Source: Frankia tisae (lineage in GTDB: Bacteria > Actinomycetota > Actinomycetes > Frankiales > Frankiaceae). Taken from it: a stretch of 44,975 bases of DNA. The notes under the pieces were generated by a model. That model made no database searches. It had not been told where the DNA came from and saw nothing but the letters and a program-made list of their open reading frames with translations. The position numbers and the translations under genes are program-made. The stretch is taken from NCBI RefSeq assembly GCF_025403405.1, contig NZ_JANEZT010000004.1:1-44975 (forward strand), written 5' to 3'. Below, in pieces: positions 33,272-40,703 of this stretch; within the stretch, counting starts at the first letter, position 1, and every line of letters begins with the position of its first letter.

Positions 33272-33300
33272 ATACCCAGCCGGCCCTTCGGAGCCCGGCG

Positions 33301-34479
33301 ATGGACGAAAACGACCCCCGGCGCTGGCCGATGCTCGCGACCCTGCTCTCCGCGACCTTCATGCCGGGATTCGACGCGAACGCCGTCAACGTCGCCCTAC
33401 CATCGCTGCACCGGGAACTGGGCGCGGGATCCGCCGCGCTGGAGCTGGTCATCGGCGGCTACCTGTTCACCTACGCATCGTTCCTGATCACCAGCGGGCG
33501 GCTCGGCGACATCTTCGGCCACCGCCGGCTGTTCATGACAGGCATGGCGGGCTTCGCCGTGACGTCGCTGCTGTGCGGTCTCGCCCAGTCACCGACACAG
33601 CTCGTGGTGGCCCGGCTGCTGCAGGGCGCGACGGCCGCCGCGATGGTTCCGCTGTCGATCGGCCGGCAGAAGGGCTGGCCGGTCTGGGCCTGGGCCTGCC
33701 TGATCGCCGCCGTTCCGACGCTGGCGCTGGCACTCGGGTGGGAGCGTCGGCAGGCCGCGCCGCTGGTGAACCTGGCGCTGTTCCAGCGGCGTTCGCTCGG
33801 CATCGGCCTGCTCATGTACGTGGCGTTCATGTCCTTCTTCGTCAGCATGACGTTCGCGCTGTCACTGCTGCTGCAGTCCGGTCTCGGCCTCAGCCCGCTC
33901 GCCGGTGGCCTCACGTTCGCGCCGTTCGCGCTGCTGGCGATGGTGGCCGCGCTGCTGAGCGAGAAGATCACCGCGCGGCTCGGCCAGCGGGCGCTGACCG
34001 TCGGCGCGCTGCTGAGCAGCCTGGGCATGTTCGGCCTCGGCCTGGAGATGGTCGTCCTGCACGGCGACATCACCGCAGCCTGGATGCAGCTGCCGCTGTG
34101 CGTGATCGGCCTGGGCAACGGGCTCATGCTGCCGTTGTTCGTCGGCGTGACGATGTCCGACGTCAAGCCGGCCGAAGCCGGGTCGGCATCCAGCCTGCTC
34201 ACGACCACGCAGCAGTTCTCCGGCGCGCTCGGCCTGGCCGTGATGGGTGCCGTCTTCTTCGCGGTGCTGGGCAACCACACCAGCGCCGACGGCTACGCCT
34301 CCGCCGCCGCGGTCGTGATGTGAATCGGGATGGGCCTGCTGCTTGGGCTCGCGGCGCTGATGCTGGCCATTCCCATCCGCCGGCCGGAGCCCGCCGCGAA
34401 GTCTCAGGCCCGGGAGCCGGAGCAGGAGCCGACGCCCGAACCGGCAACCGCGCCGGAGCCGTCCGAAGCAGTCGCCTGA
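33301..34479 (+). pseudogene. DHA2-type MFS drug transporter with internal deletion and in-frame stop
   Basis: The N-terminal part is normal (MLATLLSATFMPGFDANAVN, GRLGDIFGHRRLFMTG, LLQGATAAAMVPL). Homology then jumps directly to a region before helix 8 (GRQKGWPVWAWACL), so about 100-110 residues covering roughly helices 5-7 are missing without loss of frame. An in-frame TGA at 34321-34323 ends translation at residue 340. The same frame continues afterwards with the expected last helix (GMGLLLGLAALMLAIPI) and a Pro/Glu tail to a second stop at 34477-34479. A product from 33301-34323 might still be made, but transport function is unlikely. Confidence 0.78.
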
Positions 34480-34599
34480 CTCGAAACTGGGAGAAAGCTC
34501 GATGCGTGGATTCATCACCGAACCACCCTGACCGCTCGGACCGCTCGGACCGCTCGGGCCGCGGAGCTGCTGGCGGACCTCGCCGAACCCGACCAGCAC

Positions 34600-35250
34600 C
34601 TAACGCCAGCCGTAGCGCTGATGCAGCCGGTCCGTGACCTGCTCGAACGGCTCGCGCGGCAGGGCCGTCGACTCTCGGCGCATCCCGCCCTCGTGCACCC
34701 GGATCACCCGATCCAGGTTGACCCAGGACGGTCGGTGCTCGCTGTCCCACCCGCCCGCGCCGACGGGCACAAAGTCGCCCTCGCCGTCATGGTCCTTACT
34801 GGTGAGCTGCACGGCCAGGTAGGTGCCCGCGGATTCGACGGCCACCACGAGCACCGGCCGATCCTTGCCCCGCCCGTCGTTCTCCTCGAACGGCACCCAC
34901 GTCCAGACGATCTCGCCGGGATCCGGGGCCCCGTCCGACTGCGGCGCGTAGCTCATCCGCACCGGCCCGATGCGACCCGGATCGACCTCCCTGGTGGCGT
35001 CCGGCCCGGACTCGCCCGGCGAGACCTCCGCATTCGCGCCGGACGACCGCGCCCGCTCCCGGGCCGGGCGAGGGCGCGCGGCTGCCCCCGAGGGCGAAGA
35101 GGAGGACGAAGAGGGCGAAGGGGCCTTCGGTGTTGGTGCCGACCGCCGCCGACCTTCCCGTCCCGCCTCCCGCAAGGGTGCCTCACCCTGGCGGCGGCCG
35201 CCCGTCACCAGGTCGGACACAATCTTGACCAGATCCCCCAGCAATCCCAT
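34600..35250 (-). CDS. PemK/MazF-like toxin domain protein with long N-terminal extension
   Basis: The C-terminal 110 residues match the PemK/MazF endoribonuclease fold: GEIVWTWVPFEENDGRGKDRPVLVVA, then VQLTSKDHD and a final RVIRVHEG region. The N-terminal 100 residues start with an amphipathic helix (MGLLGDLVKIVSDLVTGG) and continue in a Ser/Arg/Ala-rich disordered stretch. Classic toxins are about 110 residues, so this one is about twice the usual size. I see no antitoxin gene next to it. It could be a solitary domesticated toxin, a membrane-associated RNase or a remnant pair. Confidence 0.72.
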   Translation of the reverse strand: MGLLGDLVKIVSDLVTGGRRQGEAPLREAGREGRRRSAPTPKAPSPSSSSSSPSGAAARPRPARERARSSGANAEVSPGESGPDATREVDPGRIGPVRMSYAPQSDGAPDPGEIVWTWVPFEENDGRGKDRPVLVVAVESAGTYLAVQLTSKDHDGEGDFVPVGAGGWDSEHRPSWVNLDRVIRVHEGGMRRESTALPREPFEQVTDRLHQRYGWR

Positions 35251-35370
35251 GCCGCCACAATAATTGGACGCCGCTGCTGCATTCGCAGCTCGACGCCGTC
35301 AGGTCGCCGGGCCCGCGCGAGCGAGGCCGCGACGGCGGCCGGGAAGCTGGACGGCAGGCGCGGGGATCAG

Positions 35371-35811
35371 TTACTCGCCACGGTCGCCGCGCCGTTTCGC
35401 CAGCTCGATCGTGACTCGCTGGCCCGGCCCGGTGGAGCTGCCGACCTCGCCGGCCAGCGCGCTCAGCACGGTCCAGGCGAACGTGTCCTTCGACGGCGAC
35501 TCGCCGTCGAGGCTGTCGACCGAGACGGTCACCCGTATGAGGCCTGGCGACAACGTGAAGACGCACTCCAGGGCCGATCCCGGGACCGCGGAGACCAGCA
35601 GCAGGGCGGAGGCCTCGTCCACGGCGATCCGCAGGTCCTCGATGTCGTCAAGGGTGAAGTCCGCCCGCGCGGCCAAAGACGCGGTCGCGGTGCGCAGGAC
35701 GACCAGGTAAGCGCCGGCGGCAGGGATGGTGAGCTGCACCACGTCGCGTGGGCCGCCACCGCGGACATCGCCGGAGTTGCCCATGCCATCGGCTGACGGC
35801 GTCGGATCCAC
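35371..35811 (-). CDS. Anti-sigma regulatory factor (RsbW/SpoIIAB-type serine kinase domain)
   Basis: A 146-residue GHKL-ATPase fold protein: the N-box region is DDIEDLRIAVDEASALLL, and the C-terminal portion carries a degenerate G-box (around SALAGEVGSSTGPGQRVTIEL). Such proteins bind and phosphorylate anti-anti-sigma factors or sequester sigma factors. Start is a GTG at 35811 with GGGGGT upstream. No sigma factor or antagonist gene is adjacent, so the partner lies elsewhere. Confidence 0.8.
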   Translation of the reverse strand: MDPTPSADGMGNSGDVRGGGPRDVVQLTIPAAGAYLVVLRTATASLAARADFTLDDIEDLRIAVDEASALLLVSAVPGSALECVFTLSPGLIRVTVSVDSLDGESPSKDTFAWTVLSALAGEVGSSTGPGQRVTIELAKRRGDRGE

Positions 35812-35873
35812 GTTCTACCCCCAGTGCTGGGTCGTTCCGGCTCCGGGACTCGTCGCCGGCATTTGGTATCGGC

Positions 35874-36140
35874 ATGCCCAGAATCAACGGTGACCAGTGT
35901 TTCCCACGGGTGCCGACACGGGCCCGAGAAGGTGCGCGTGCCGAGGTGGATGCTGTTGGCGGCAGTAGCCGGTAAGGGGCTGTGGCTGGCCGTGCGGGGC
36001 TGCTGGCGGCATCGGGTCGCGGTCGCCGCGGCCGTCGGTGTGCTGCTGTTCGTGCACCGGTTCGGCCTACTCGGCCTCGGCCTGCTGCTCAGCGGCCTGG
36101 CGCTGGTCACGGTCGAGTGGCGGGCGCACGGCCGGTCGTC
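35874..36140 (+). pseudogene. Frameshifted 5' fragment of an AICE FtsK-like transfer gene
   Basis: The ATG at 35874 begins RINGDQCFPRVPTR, matching the start of the intact FtsK-like gene at 43189. One extra C at about 35922-35925 shifts the frame; the homology then continues (VPRWMLLAAVAGKGL, WRHRVAVAAAVGVLLFVHRFG) to HGRS and stops at the edge of the 55-bp hairpin repeat. Only the first 90 or so of 521 residues remain. A relic of an earlier related element at this site. Confidence 0.82.
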
Positions 36141-36144
36141 AGGA

Positions 36145-36199
36145 AGCGGCAGAGCCCCGCGCCTTGGATGGGGGTGCGGGGCTCTGGCCTGTCTCAACC
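36145..36199. repeat. 55-bp hairpin element, copy 2, beside the tRNA-Arg fragment
   Basis: Same sequence as 32441-32495 with two substitutions; the 13-bp stem (36151-36163 with 36173-36185) keeps pairing through a G-U. On the minus strand it lies just after the tRNA-Arg 3' end, where a tRNA terminator would be. Confidence 0.8.
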
Positions 36200-36204
36200 G
36201 TGCG

Positions 36205-36248
36205 TGCGCTCGGAGGGAATCGAACCCCCAACCTTCTGATCCGTAGTC
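36205..36248 (-). other. 3' part of a tRNA-Arg(ACG) gene: attachment site at the left end of an AICE
   Basis: Read on the minus strand this gives the anticodon loop CTACGGA with its 3' stem, the variable loop, a complete T arm (GGGGGTTCGATTCCC) and the 3' acceptor strand GAGCGCA. The 5' half (acceptor and D arm) is absent, and three extra bases (TGA) disturb the 5' anticodon stem just outside. This is the usual form of the att core left at the distal end of an element inserted in a tRNA gene; the repaired tRNA would be at the other end, beyond the window. No CCA is encoded. Confidence 0.75.
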
Positions 36249-36259
36249 ATCAGAGCGCT

Positions 36260-36361
36260 GTCCATGGCCGTCCGCCGCCGTTCATCGACGCAGCTTGGGT
36301 ACCCGACGACGTCCACCCTCGTCCACTGGTGTCCACCTCGGTTGCAGTACAAAGGCAGTAC
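36260..36361. repeat. Helically phased short direct repeats next to the att core
   Basis: GTCCAC at 36311, 36321 and 36331 is spaced exactly 10 bp; the related GTCCAT/GTCCGC occur at 36260 and 36270, also 10 bp apart. GCAGTAC occurs at 36344 and 36355. Such arrays near an att core fit arm-type binding sites for integrase or excisionase. Confidence 0.6.
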
Positions 36362-36424
36362 GGCGCCTTCCGAGTAGGGGTAACGGTCCGTGTCCGGCGA
36401 GGCCGACGAGCAGCCGAAAGTACG

Positions 36425-37690
36425 TCAGGTAATTGGATCGGAGCTTGAAATGATAATCGCTTCTGACAATGACCTCAGCAGAGGCAACTCTCGGCGCAAT
36501 CTATTGGCATGATCGAAAGGGCGATATCTTGGCAGATCGTTATTTTTTGAGTGCACAATTGCATTTCTAGTTTTATACACCCGCCGCGCAAGAGAAGTAA
36601 CGATTTTTGTATTTTCTGCTTCGCCAAATGGAATGACATCACCTTCCGAAAAGTCAATCTTGTTCGACTTATAGTAGGCGATTGCAGAGCCATCTAGCGA
36701 CGATATTGATTCAGTCAGTTCCGCGATGTCAACATACCTCGAAACTACAAGCTCTAGTGCTTTTTGTTCGTTTACCGGCGTAGCGTCATCGCGCTGCTCT
36801 CGAGTTAGCTTCGATACGAGCTTTACGAGCTGTGCAATATCAAGTTCGCGATTTGCGGAGAAGGATGGTGCCTGTATTTTCTTTCGAATCTGACTTCTAA
36901 CTTCTTCGTTATAGATTTGCTCAAAGAAATGCTCCGCGATGTGGTAGTAGCTTAAAAAGCTGACCATCGGCTCCCTCGATGAAACGGCTAGCAGGTAGTG
37001 ATGGACAAGATCGCGACTATAGGCGAGGCGCGGGGGTTCAACGTCTTCGAGCGCCACCCTCCGACGCCTTGTTGTCCGAGTGCGCCGAGCTGGGAAATCG
37101 TCGAACTCTGCCATCGGAGCGCAGGCTATGTTCATATTGTAGGCGAGCTGAAACAGTGCCGCATCTCCAAGTTCGGACATTTTCTTAACCGAAGCTGGAT
37201 TTTTGCTTGCGACTTGCAGGGAGATGTATCTGAAGTAGACCCTCAGGCCATCAAATATCGATCCTTTAATTTCTCCCATATATGTTCTTACGCCCAATGT
37301 CATCAACTCTTCTTGATTGAGGGCGCCGTCTTGCGCTAGTTCGCAGATCCTCCAGGACAGGAATTTATCCGTAGGTTCGCCGAGCCGGTAAGAGTACCCG
37401 CTTGCGCTGTCGTGCAGTTCTATAGATTTTCCACGACGTATGGCAGGCGGACGGATGCCGGCACTTTCTTCGCGCACAAGTATTTCTAGACTTTGGTGCC
37501 AAGAAACTGACGCTCCCGGACCGGCGGTGGCGACGTCGGCGAACTCCAGCATTAGCTGGAGATGGTCATCGGATGTTCTTAGTTCGTAATCCTGCCCCCT
37601 CGTATGCCATTCTTTTTTGGATTCGACAAACTCTGTCGACCCTCCCATTAAGGTTGATGCAAATTCCATGAAAGCTTTCGCGTCGATCAT
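36425..37690 (-). CDS. Low-GC protein with a C-terminal HEPN-type RNase motif, possible anti-phage cargo
   Basis: A 421-residue protein from the ATG at 37690 (GGGGG upstream; a -10-like TAGAAT lies about 30 bp before it). An in-frame start at 37819 is possible but adds an Arg-rich extension. The C-terminus contains RNAIVH (about residues 375-380), the R-x4-H active-site motif of HEPN ribonucleases, after a helical region (SFLSYYHIAEHFFEQIYNEEV) like that of ApeA-type HEPN proteins. The gene is far more AT-rich than everything around it, so it was acquired recently. It is the first gene inside the element next to att, where AICEs often carry defence or accessory genes. Function inferred; target RNA unknown. 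Confidence 0.72.
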   Translation of the reverse strand: MIDAKAFMEFASTLMGGSTEFVESKKEWHTRGQDYELRTSDDHLQLMLEFADVATAGPGASVSWHQSLEILVREESAGIRPPAIRRGKSIELHDSASGYSYRLGEPTDKFLSWRICELAQDGALNQEELMTLGVRTYMGEIKGSIFDGLRVYFRYISLQVASKNPASVKKMSELGDAALFQLAYNMNIACAPMAEFDDFPARRTRTTRRRRVALEDVEPPRLAYSRDLVHHYLLAVSSREPMVSFLSYYHIAEHFFEQIYNEEVRSQIRKKIQAPSFSANRELDIAQLVKLVSKLTREQRDDATPVNEQKALELVVSRYVDIAELTESISSLDGSAIAYYKSNKIDFSEGDVIPFGEAENTKIVTSLARRVYKTRNAIVHSKNNDLPRYRPFDHANRLRRELPLLRSLSEAIIISSSDPIT

Positions 37691-37921
37691 TTGAGCCCCC
37701 GCCTGTCCAGCTTTTATTCTACGATAATCCTCGGAGAGTCCTTCGCTTGTAGTTTCGCCCTTTCTATTCTTCGCTGTCGAGGCGCGACGACGCCGGCGAG
37801 CATGGCGCGCCAGCGCCACGCGCAGCCGCCGCGCGGCGCGGCTGTCCCGCTGACCCTCTTGATCCTAAAATGAGGGATTCGGCAACGCACGGCCTTCGGC
37901 TTCGTCGCCCGGTCATTCGGT

Positions 37922-39088
37922 TCATGGGCCTGAGCCGCCCAGGACCGGGCCACCCGGCCAAAGTTCGGCGAGGTCGGCGGGGGTGAGGGGCTGGTGGTAG
38001 GCGGTGCGCAGGACGGTGGTGATGGTGTCGGGGGTGGCGGTGTCGGCGAGGGTGACGAACCAGTCGATGCCGGCGGCGTAGGACCACAGGTAGGAGCGCA
38101 ACAGGGGGTCGGCTCCGCGGTCGGTTAGGGCGTCGGCGATCGTGTCGTCGGTCCAGAACGGGACGCGAGCGTGGGCATGGGCCACGCAGTCGGCGATGGA
38201 CCTACCGACGTTGATGGCCTGGTGGAGTTCCGCGCGGACGAGCTGAAGGTAGTGGTCCAGACGAACGCGGGCGGCCACGGCCTCGTCGTCAGGCGTGGCG
38301 AACAAGGGTAGGGCCTGGGCCAGACCTTCCAACAGGACCTGTTGTTGAGCGTGTACCGCCGTCACCCGGATCCAGTCGACGTCATGAGTCGCCGCGACGG
38401 TGGCCCAGTTCGCGGTCTGCAGGGCGTGGCCGAGGATTTCGTGAAGGGCGAACTGGCGTAGGCGGACCTCGGTGAAGTGGGCGTGGCGGCGGTTTAGACG
38501 AAGGCGGACCTTGGTGCCGGCGCCGTCGAGCCAGTAGGACCAGTAGGCGTCGATGTCGACGCTCTCGATGGTCAGGTCGTAATCGGTGGTGGCGCCGGTG
38601 ATGCGGCGCACAGCGGGTTCCAGGTCGGCGGCGGCGGCACGCATCAGGTCGGCGACCTTGTCCTCGGACACCCGTCCTTCGAGCCGGTCGAGGTCGCGGG
38701 CGGTGTCCGGTCCCCAGGACACGCCGAGGCTTTCGATGGCGGCAATGGCGCGGTTTCGGCAGGCGGTGACGTGACTGTCGGGCCATCCGGCCACGCCGCA
38801 ACCCTGGGTCGCGCGGACGTAGGCGTCGAGGGGCTGGCGTTCACCGAGGAGGGCTTGCAGGTAGGCGAGGTGGGCGCCGATCCGGTCGGCGAACCGCTGC
38901 TCTCCTTCGGCGACGGCGCGGTGGTGCAGGTCGGTCAGTCTCTCGTGGGCGTCGAGGCGGTGCGCGACCGGAGCCGGAGCGGTGTCAGGTGGCGCGCAGT
39001 CGAAGTCCACGACCGGCGGGCAGCCGCGGGCGCGCTCGTAGGCGTCCCAGGCCCGCAGCGTGGTCTCGATATCGTCACGCAAGGTCAT
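37922..39088 (-). CDS. Putative zinc metallopeptidase-like protein (HEILGH motif)
   Basis: A 388-residue protein with FALHEILGHALQ (HEILGH at residues 216-221). This HExxGH pattern is known in M49 dipeptidyl peptidase III; a Glu in LLEGLAQ (about 254) could be a third zinc ligand. The rest is mostly helical and not clearly M49. Overlaps the stop of the upstream HTH gene by 14 bases, so both are co-translated. The pairing of HTH regulator and metalloprotease resembles ImmR/ImmA logic, where a protease relieves repression, although the order and sizes differ. Confidence 0.7.
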   Translation of the reverse strand: MTLRDDIETTLRAWDAYERARGCPPVVDFDCAPPDTAPAPVAHRLDAHERLTDLHHRAVAEGEQRFADRIGAHLAYLQALLGERQPLDAYVRATQGCGVAGWPDSHVTACRNRAIAAIESLGVSWGPDTARDLDRLEGRVSEDKVADLMRAAAADLEPAVRRITGATTDYDLTIESVDIDAYWSYWLDGAGTKVRLRLNRRHAHFTEVRLRQFALHEILGHALQTANWATVAATHDVDWIRVTAVHAQQQVLLEGLAQALPLFATPDDEAVAARVRLDHYLQLVRAELHQAINVGRSIADCVAHAHARVPFWTDDTIADALTDRGADPLLRSYLWSYAAGIDWFVTLADTATPDTITTVLRTAYHQPLTPADLAELWPGGPVLGGSGP

Positions 39089-40061
39089 GGTCGGCGTCCC
39101 ATCGCAGTGTCACGGCCTGGCCGGCGGTCAGATGCTTGCGGGTCAGGTCGATCACGACGCGATCAGCGTCATTGCGCCAGGACAGTCCGTCGAGCGCGGA
39201 GAGTTCCAGGCCGTCGGCGCGTTCCTCTACCGCGTTACAGCCGAGCAGGCGGCGCACGCCGGCCTGGCGGACAGTCAGGACAAAGGCATCAGTAGGGCGG
39301 GCGATGGACTGCCGCCAGTAGAGCTCGTCGACGAACCGGCCCTTCTCGCAGGTGTAGCCGATCGTGGCCGACTCGCCGGGCTGAAGCGCAGGGAAGATCT
39401 GACAGGCGAACTTCGACAGACCGGGAATGTCATGCACCCGCTGAATGATCACATTGTGGTTCGGCGACGGCTGGGCCTGGATGTCGAGGATGTCGTCGGT
39501 GTGCTTGAACCACAGCTCACGGGCAAGCCGGGTGATCGGAAGCGAGCCGACGTTCACCAGTTCGTGTTCGTAGGTCAGATGGGCCGCGCCATCCGCGGCG
39601 ATGTCGATGGTGACGGCCAACCGCGTCTCCCTCGCGCCGTACGCGCCGGAGGTGGCGGCAGCGCCTCCCTCTCCTGGTGCCGCCTGGCTGGGCAGGCTTC
39701 CCACCCGTGTGATGGGCGATGCGCTGGTCGATGATCCCGACCCGGCGGGAACGGGTGGCGGGCTGCTGGTCTCCCAGGGGCGGGGCGCGAGCAGGAAGTA
39801 GGCGCCCGGGATGCGCAGCGCGTCGGCGATGCGCTCCACCAGGGTCAGCGACGCGATGCGGCTTTCCCCGCTCATCACCCGGCTGACCCGGCTCTGCGTG
39901 AGCCCCGGGACCGGCGAGGACACCCGGTCCTGGCTCGCGCCGTCGTACTTCCGCATCAACCGGAAGATCACCTGGAAGTCGCGGGCCTCGCAGGCGGCAC
40001 GGAACTCGCCGCGGGCAAGCAGCTCGGGAGAGACGGTGTAGGGAGGAGCGGGCTGGACCAT
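39075..40061 (-). CDS. XRE-type helix-turn-helix regulator with a large C-terminal domain
   Basis: A 328-residue protein. Residues about 50-93 form a helix-turn-helix (GLTQSRVSRVMSGESRIASL, then VERIADAL). After a Pro/Ser-rich linker comes a beta-rich domain of about 190 residues (TIDIAADGAAHLTYEHELVNV, YTCEKGRFVDELYW). The latter may sense a ligand or protein. It overlaps the metallopeptidase-like gene. A 17-bp palindrome lies 82 bp upstream of its start and is the likely operator. Confidence 0.82.
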   Translation of the reverse strand: MVQPAPPYTVSPELLARGEFRAACEARDFQVIFRLMRKYDGASQDRVSSPVPGLTQSRVSRVMSGESRIASLTLVERIADALRIPGAYFLLAPRPWETSSPPPVPAGSGSSTSASPITRVGSLPSQAAPGEGGAAATSGAYGARETRLAVTIDIAADGAAHLTYEHELVNVGSLPITRLARELWFKHTDDILDIQAQPSPNHNVIIQRVHDIPGLSKFACQIFPALQPGESATIGYTCEKGRFVDELYWRQSIARPTDAFVLTVRQAGVRRLLGCNAVEERADGLELSALDGLSWRNDADRVVIDLTRKHLTAGQAVTLRWDADHDLA

Positions 40062-40142
40062 CGCCGGTCTCCTCGTCTCCGGGCCGACCTTGTCCCGGTC
40101 AGCGGTGGTGTGGTCAGGCTGCTACGCAGAGACTAGCGCCGT

Positions 40143-40159
40143 CATACCACGGTGGTATG
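40143..40159. promoter_or_regulatory. 17-bp palindromic operator
   Basis: CATACCACGGTGGTATG, a perfect inverted repeat of 8-bp arms around one G, between the minus-strand regulator operon and the plus-strand methyltransferase operon. Probable binding site of the HTH regulator. Confidence 0.7.
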
Positions 40160-40391
40160 GACAGTTCGCCGCTCTTCTGCCGCTCACGCGCCCGGATAAC
40201 GCCGGCCAAGCGCTCGCCGGGTGGTTCGCCCGCTCACCGCCCATGCGTCCTGTGCCTTGCCATCGTGACCTTCCGCGCCTGCCAGGCGGTTCGTGAGGCT
40301 TGTTCATGTGCCCCCCGCCCCGCGTCGAGTCCCGACCTCCGCGGGGCGGGGCGGCGAACAACGAACCCGGTGTGGCCCAGGTGGGAGGAAC

Positions 40392-40703
40392 ATGGTGGGA
40401 CGGACAGACGCGGGCGCGGGACGCGGGTCGATTGTGCGGGGGCCGTCGCGGCGGGAGCTGCTGGGCGCCCGCGTGGCCGGCGACGGCGGCTCGGGGTCCG
40501 GTGGGCCGCCGCTGGCTCCTGGCGGGGGCGGTGTGCATCGGGTGCTGTGGGCGGTTGTCGTGCGGGGGCCGCGCGGCGCCCTGCTGGGCGTGATCGGGTT
40601 CTTCGCGACGCGGGCGGCGGCCTGGGCCTACATACGGGATCGACACTTCCCGGGCGCTCTGGTACTTCCGGCCATGCCTGCCGGGGCGGAGCTGACCGGA
40701 TGA
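40392..40703 (+). CDS. Small unknown protein coupled to a DUF574 methyltransferase
   Basis: A 103-residue protein from the ATG at 40392, with GGGAGGA six bases upstream. A Gly-rich N-terminal part (GDGGSGSGGPPLAPGGGG) precedes a compact C-terminal segment (HRVLWAVVVRGPRGALLGVIGFFATRAAAWAYIRDRHF) that looks like a small strand-helix unit. Stop and next start overlap (ATGA). No family recognised. Confidence 0.6.
   Translation: MVGRTDAGAGRGSIVRGPSRRELLGARVAGDGGSGSGGPPLAPGGGGVHRVLWAVVVRGPRGALLGVIGFFATRAAAWAYIRDRHFPGALVLPAMPAGAELTG

Noticed and set aside
36145-36246. Forward frame ending in RRESNPQPSDP that looks like a protein C-terminus
   Set aside because: This is the reverse complement of the tRNA-Arg T arm and anticodon region; the peptide is a well-known translation artefact of tRNA genes.
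36205-36264. Complete tRNA-Arg gene
   Set aside because: The acceptor 5' strand and D arm are missing and three extra bases interrupt the anticodon stem, so only the 3' part is present.
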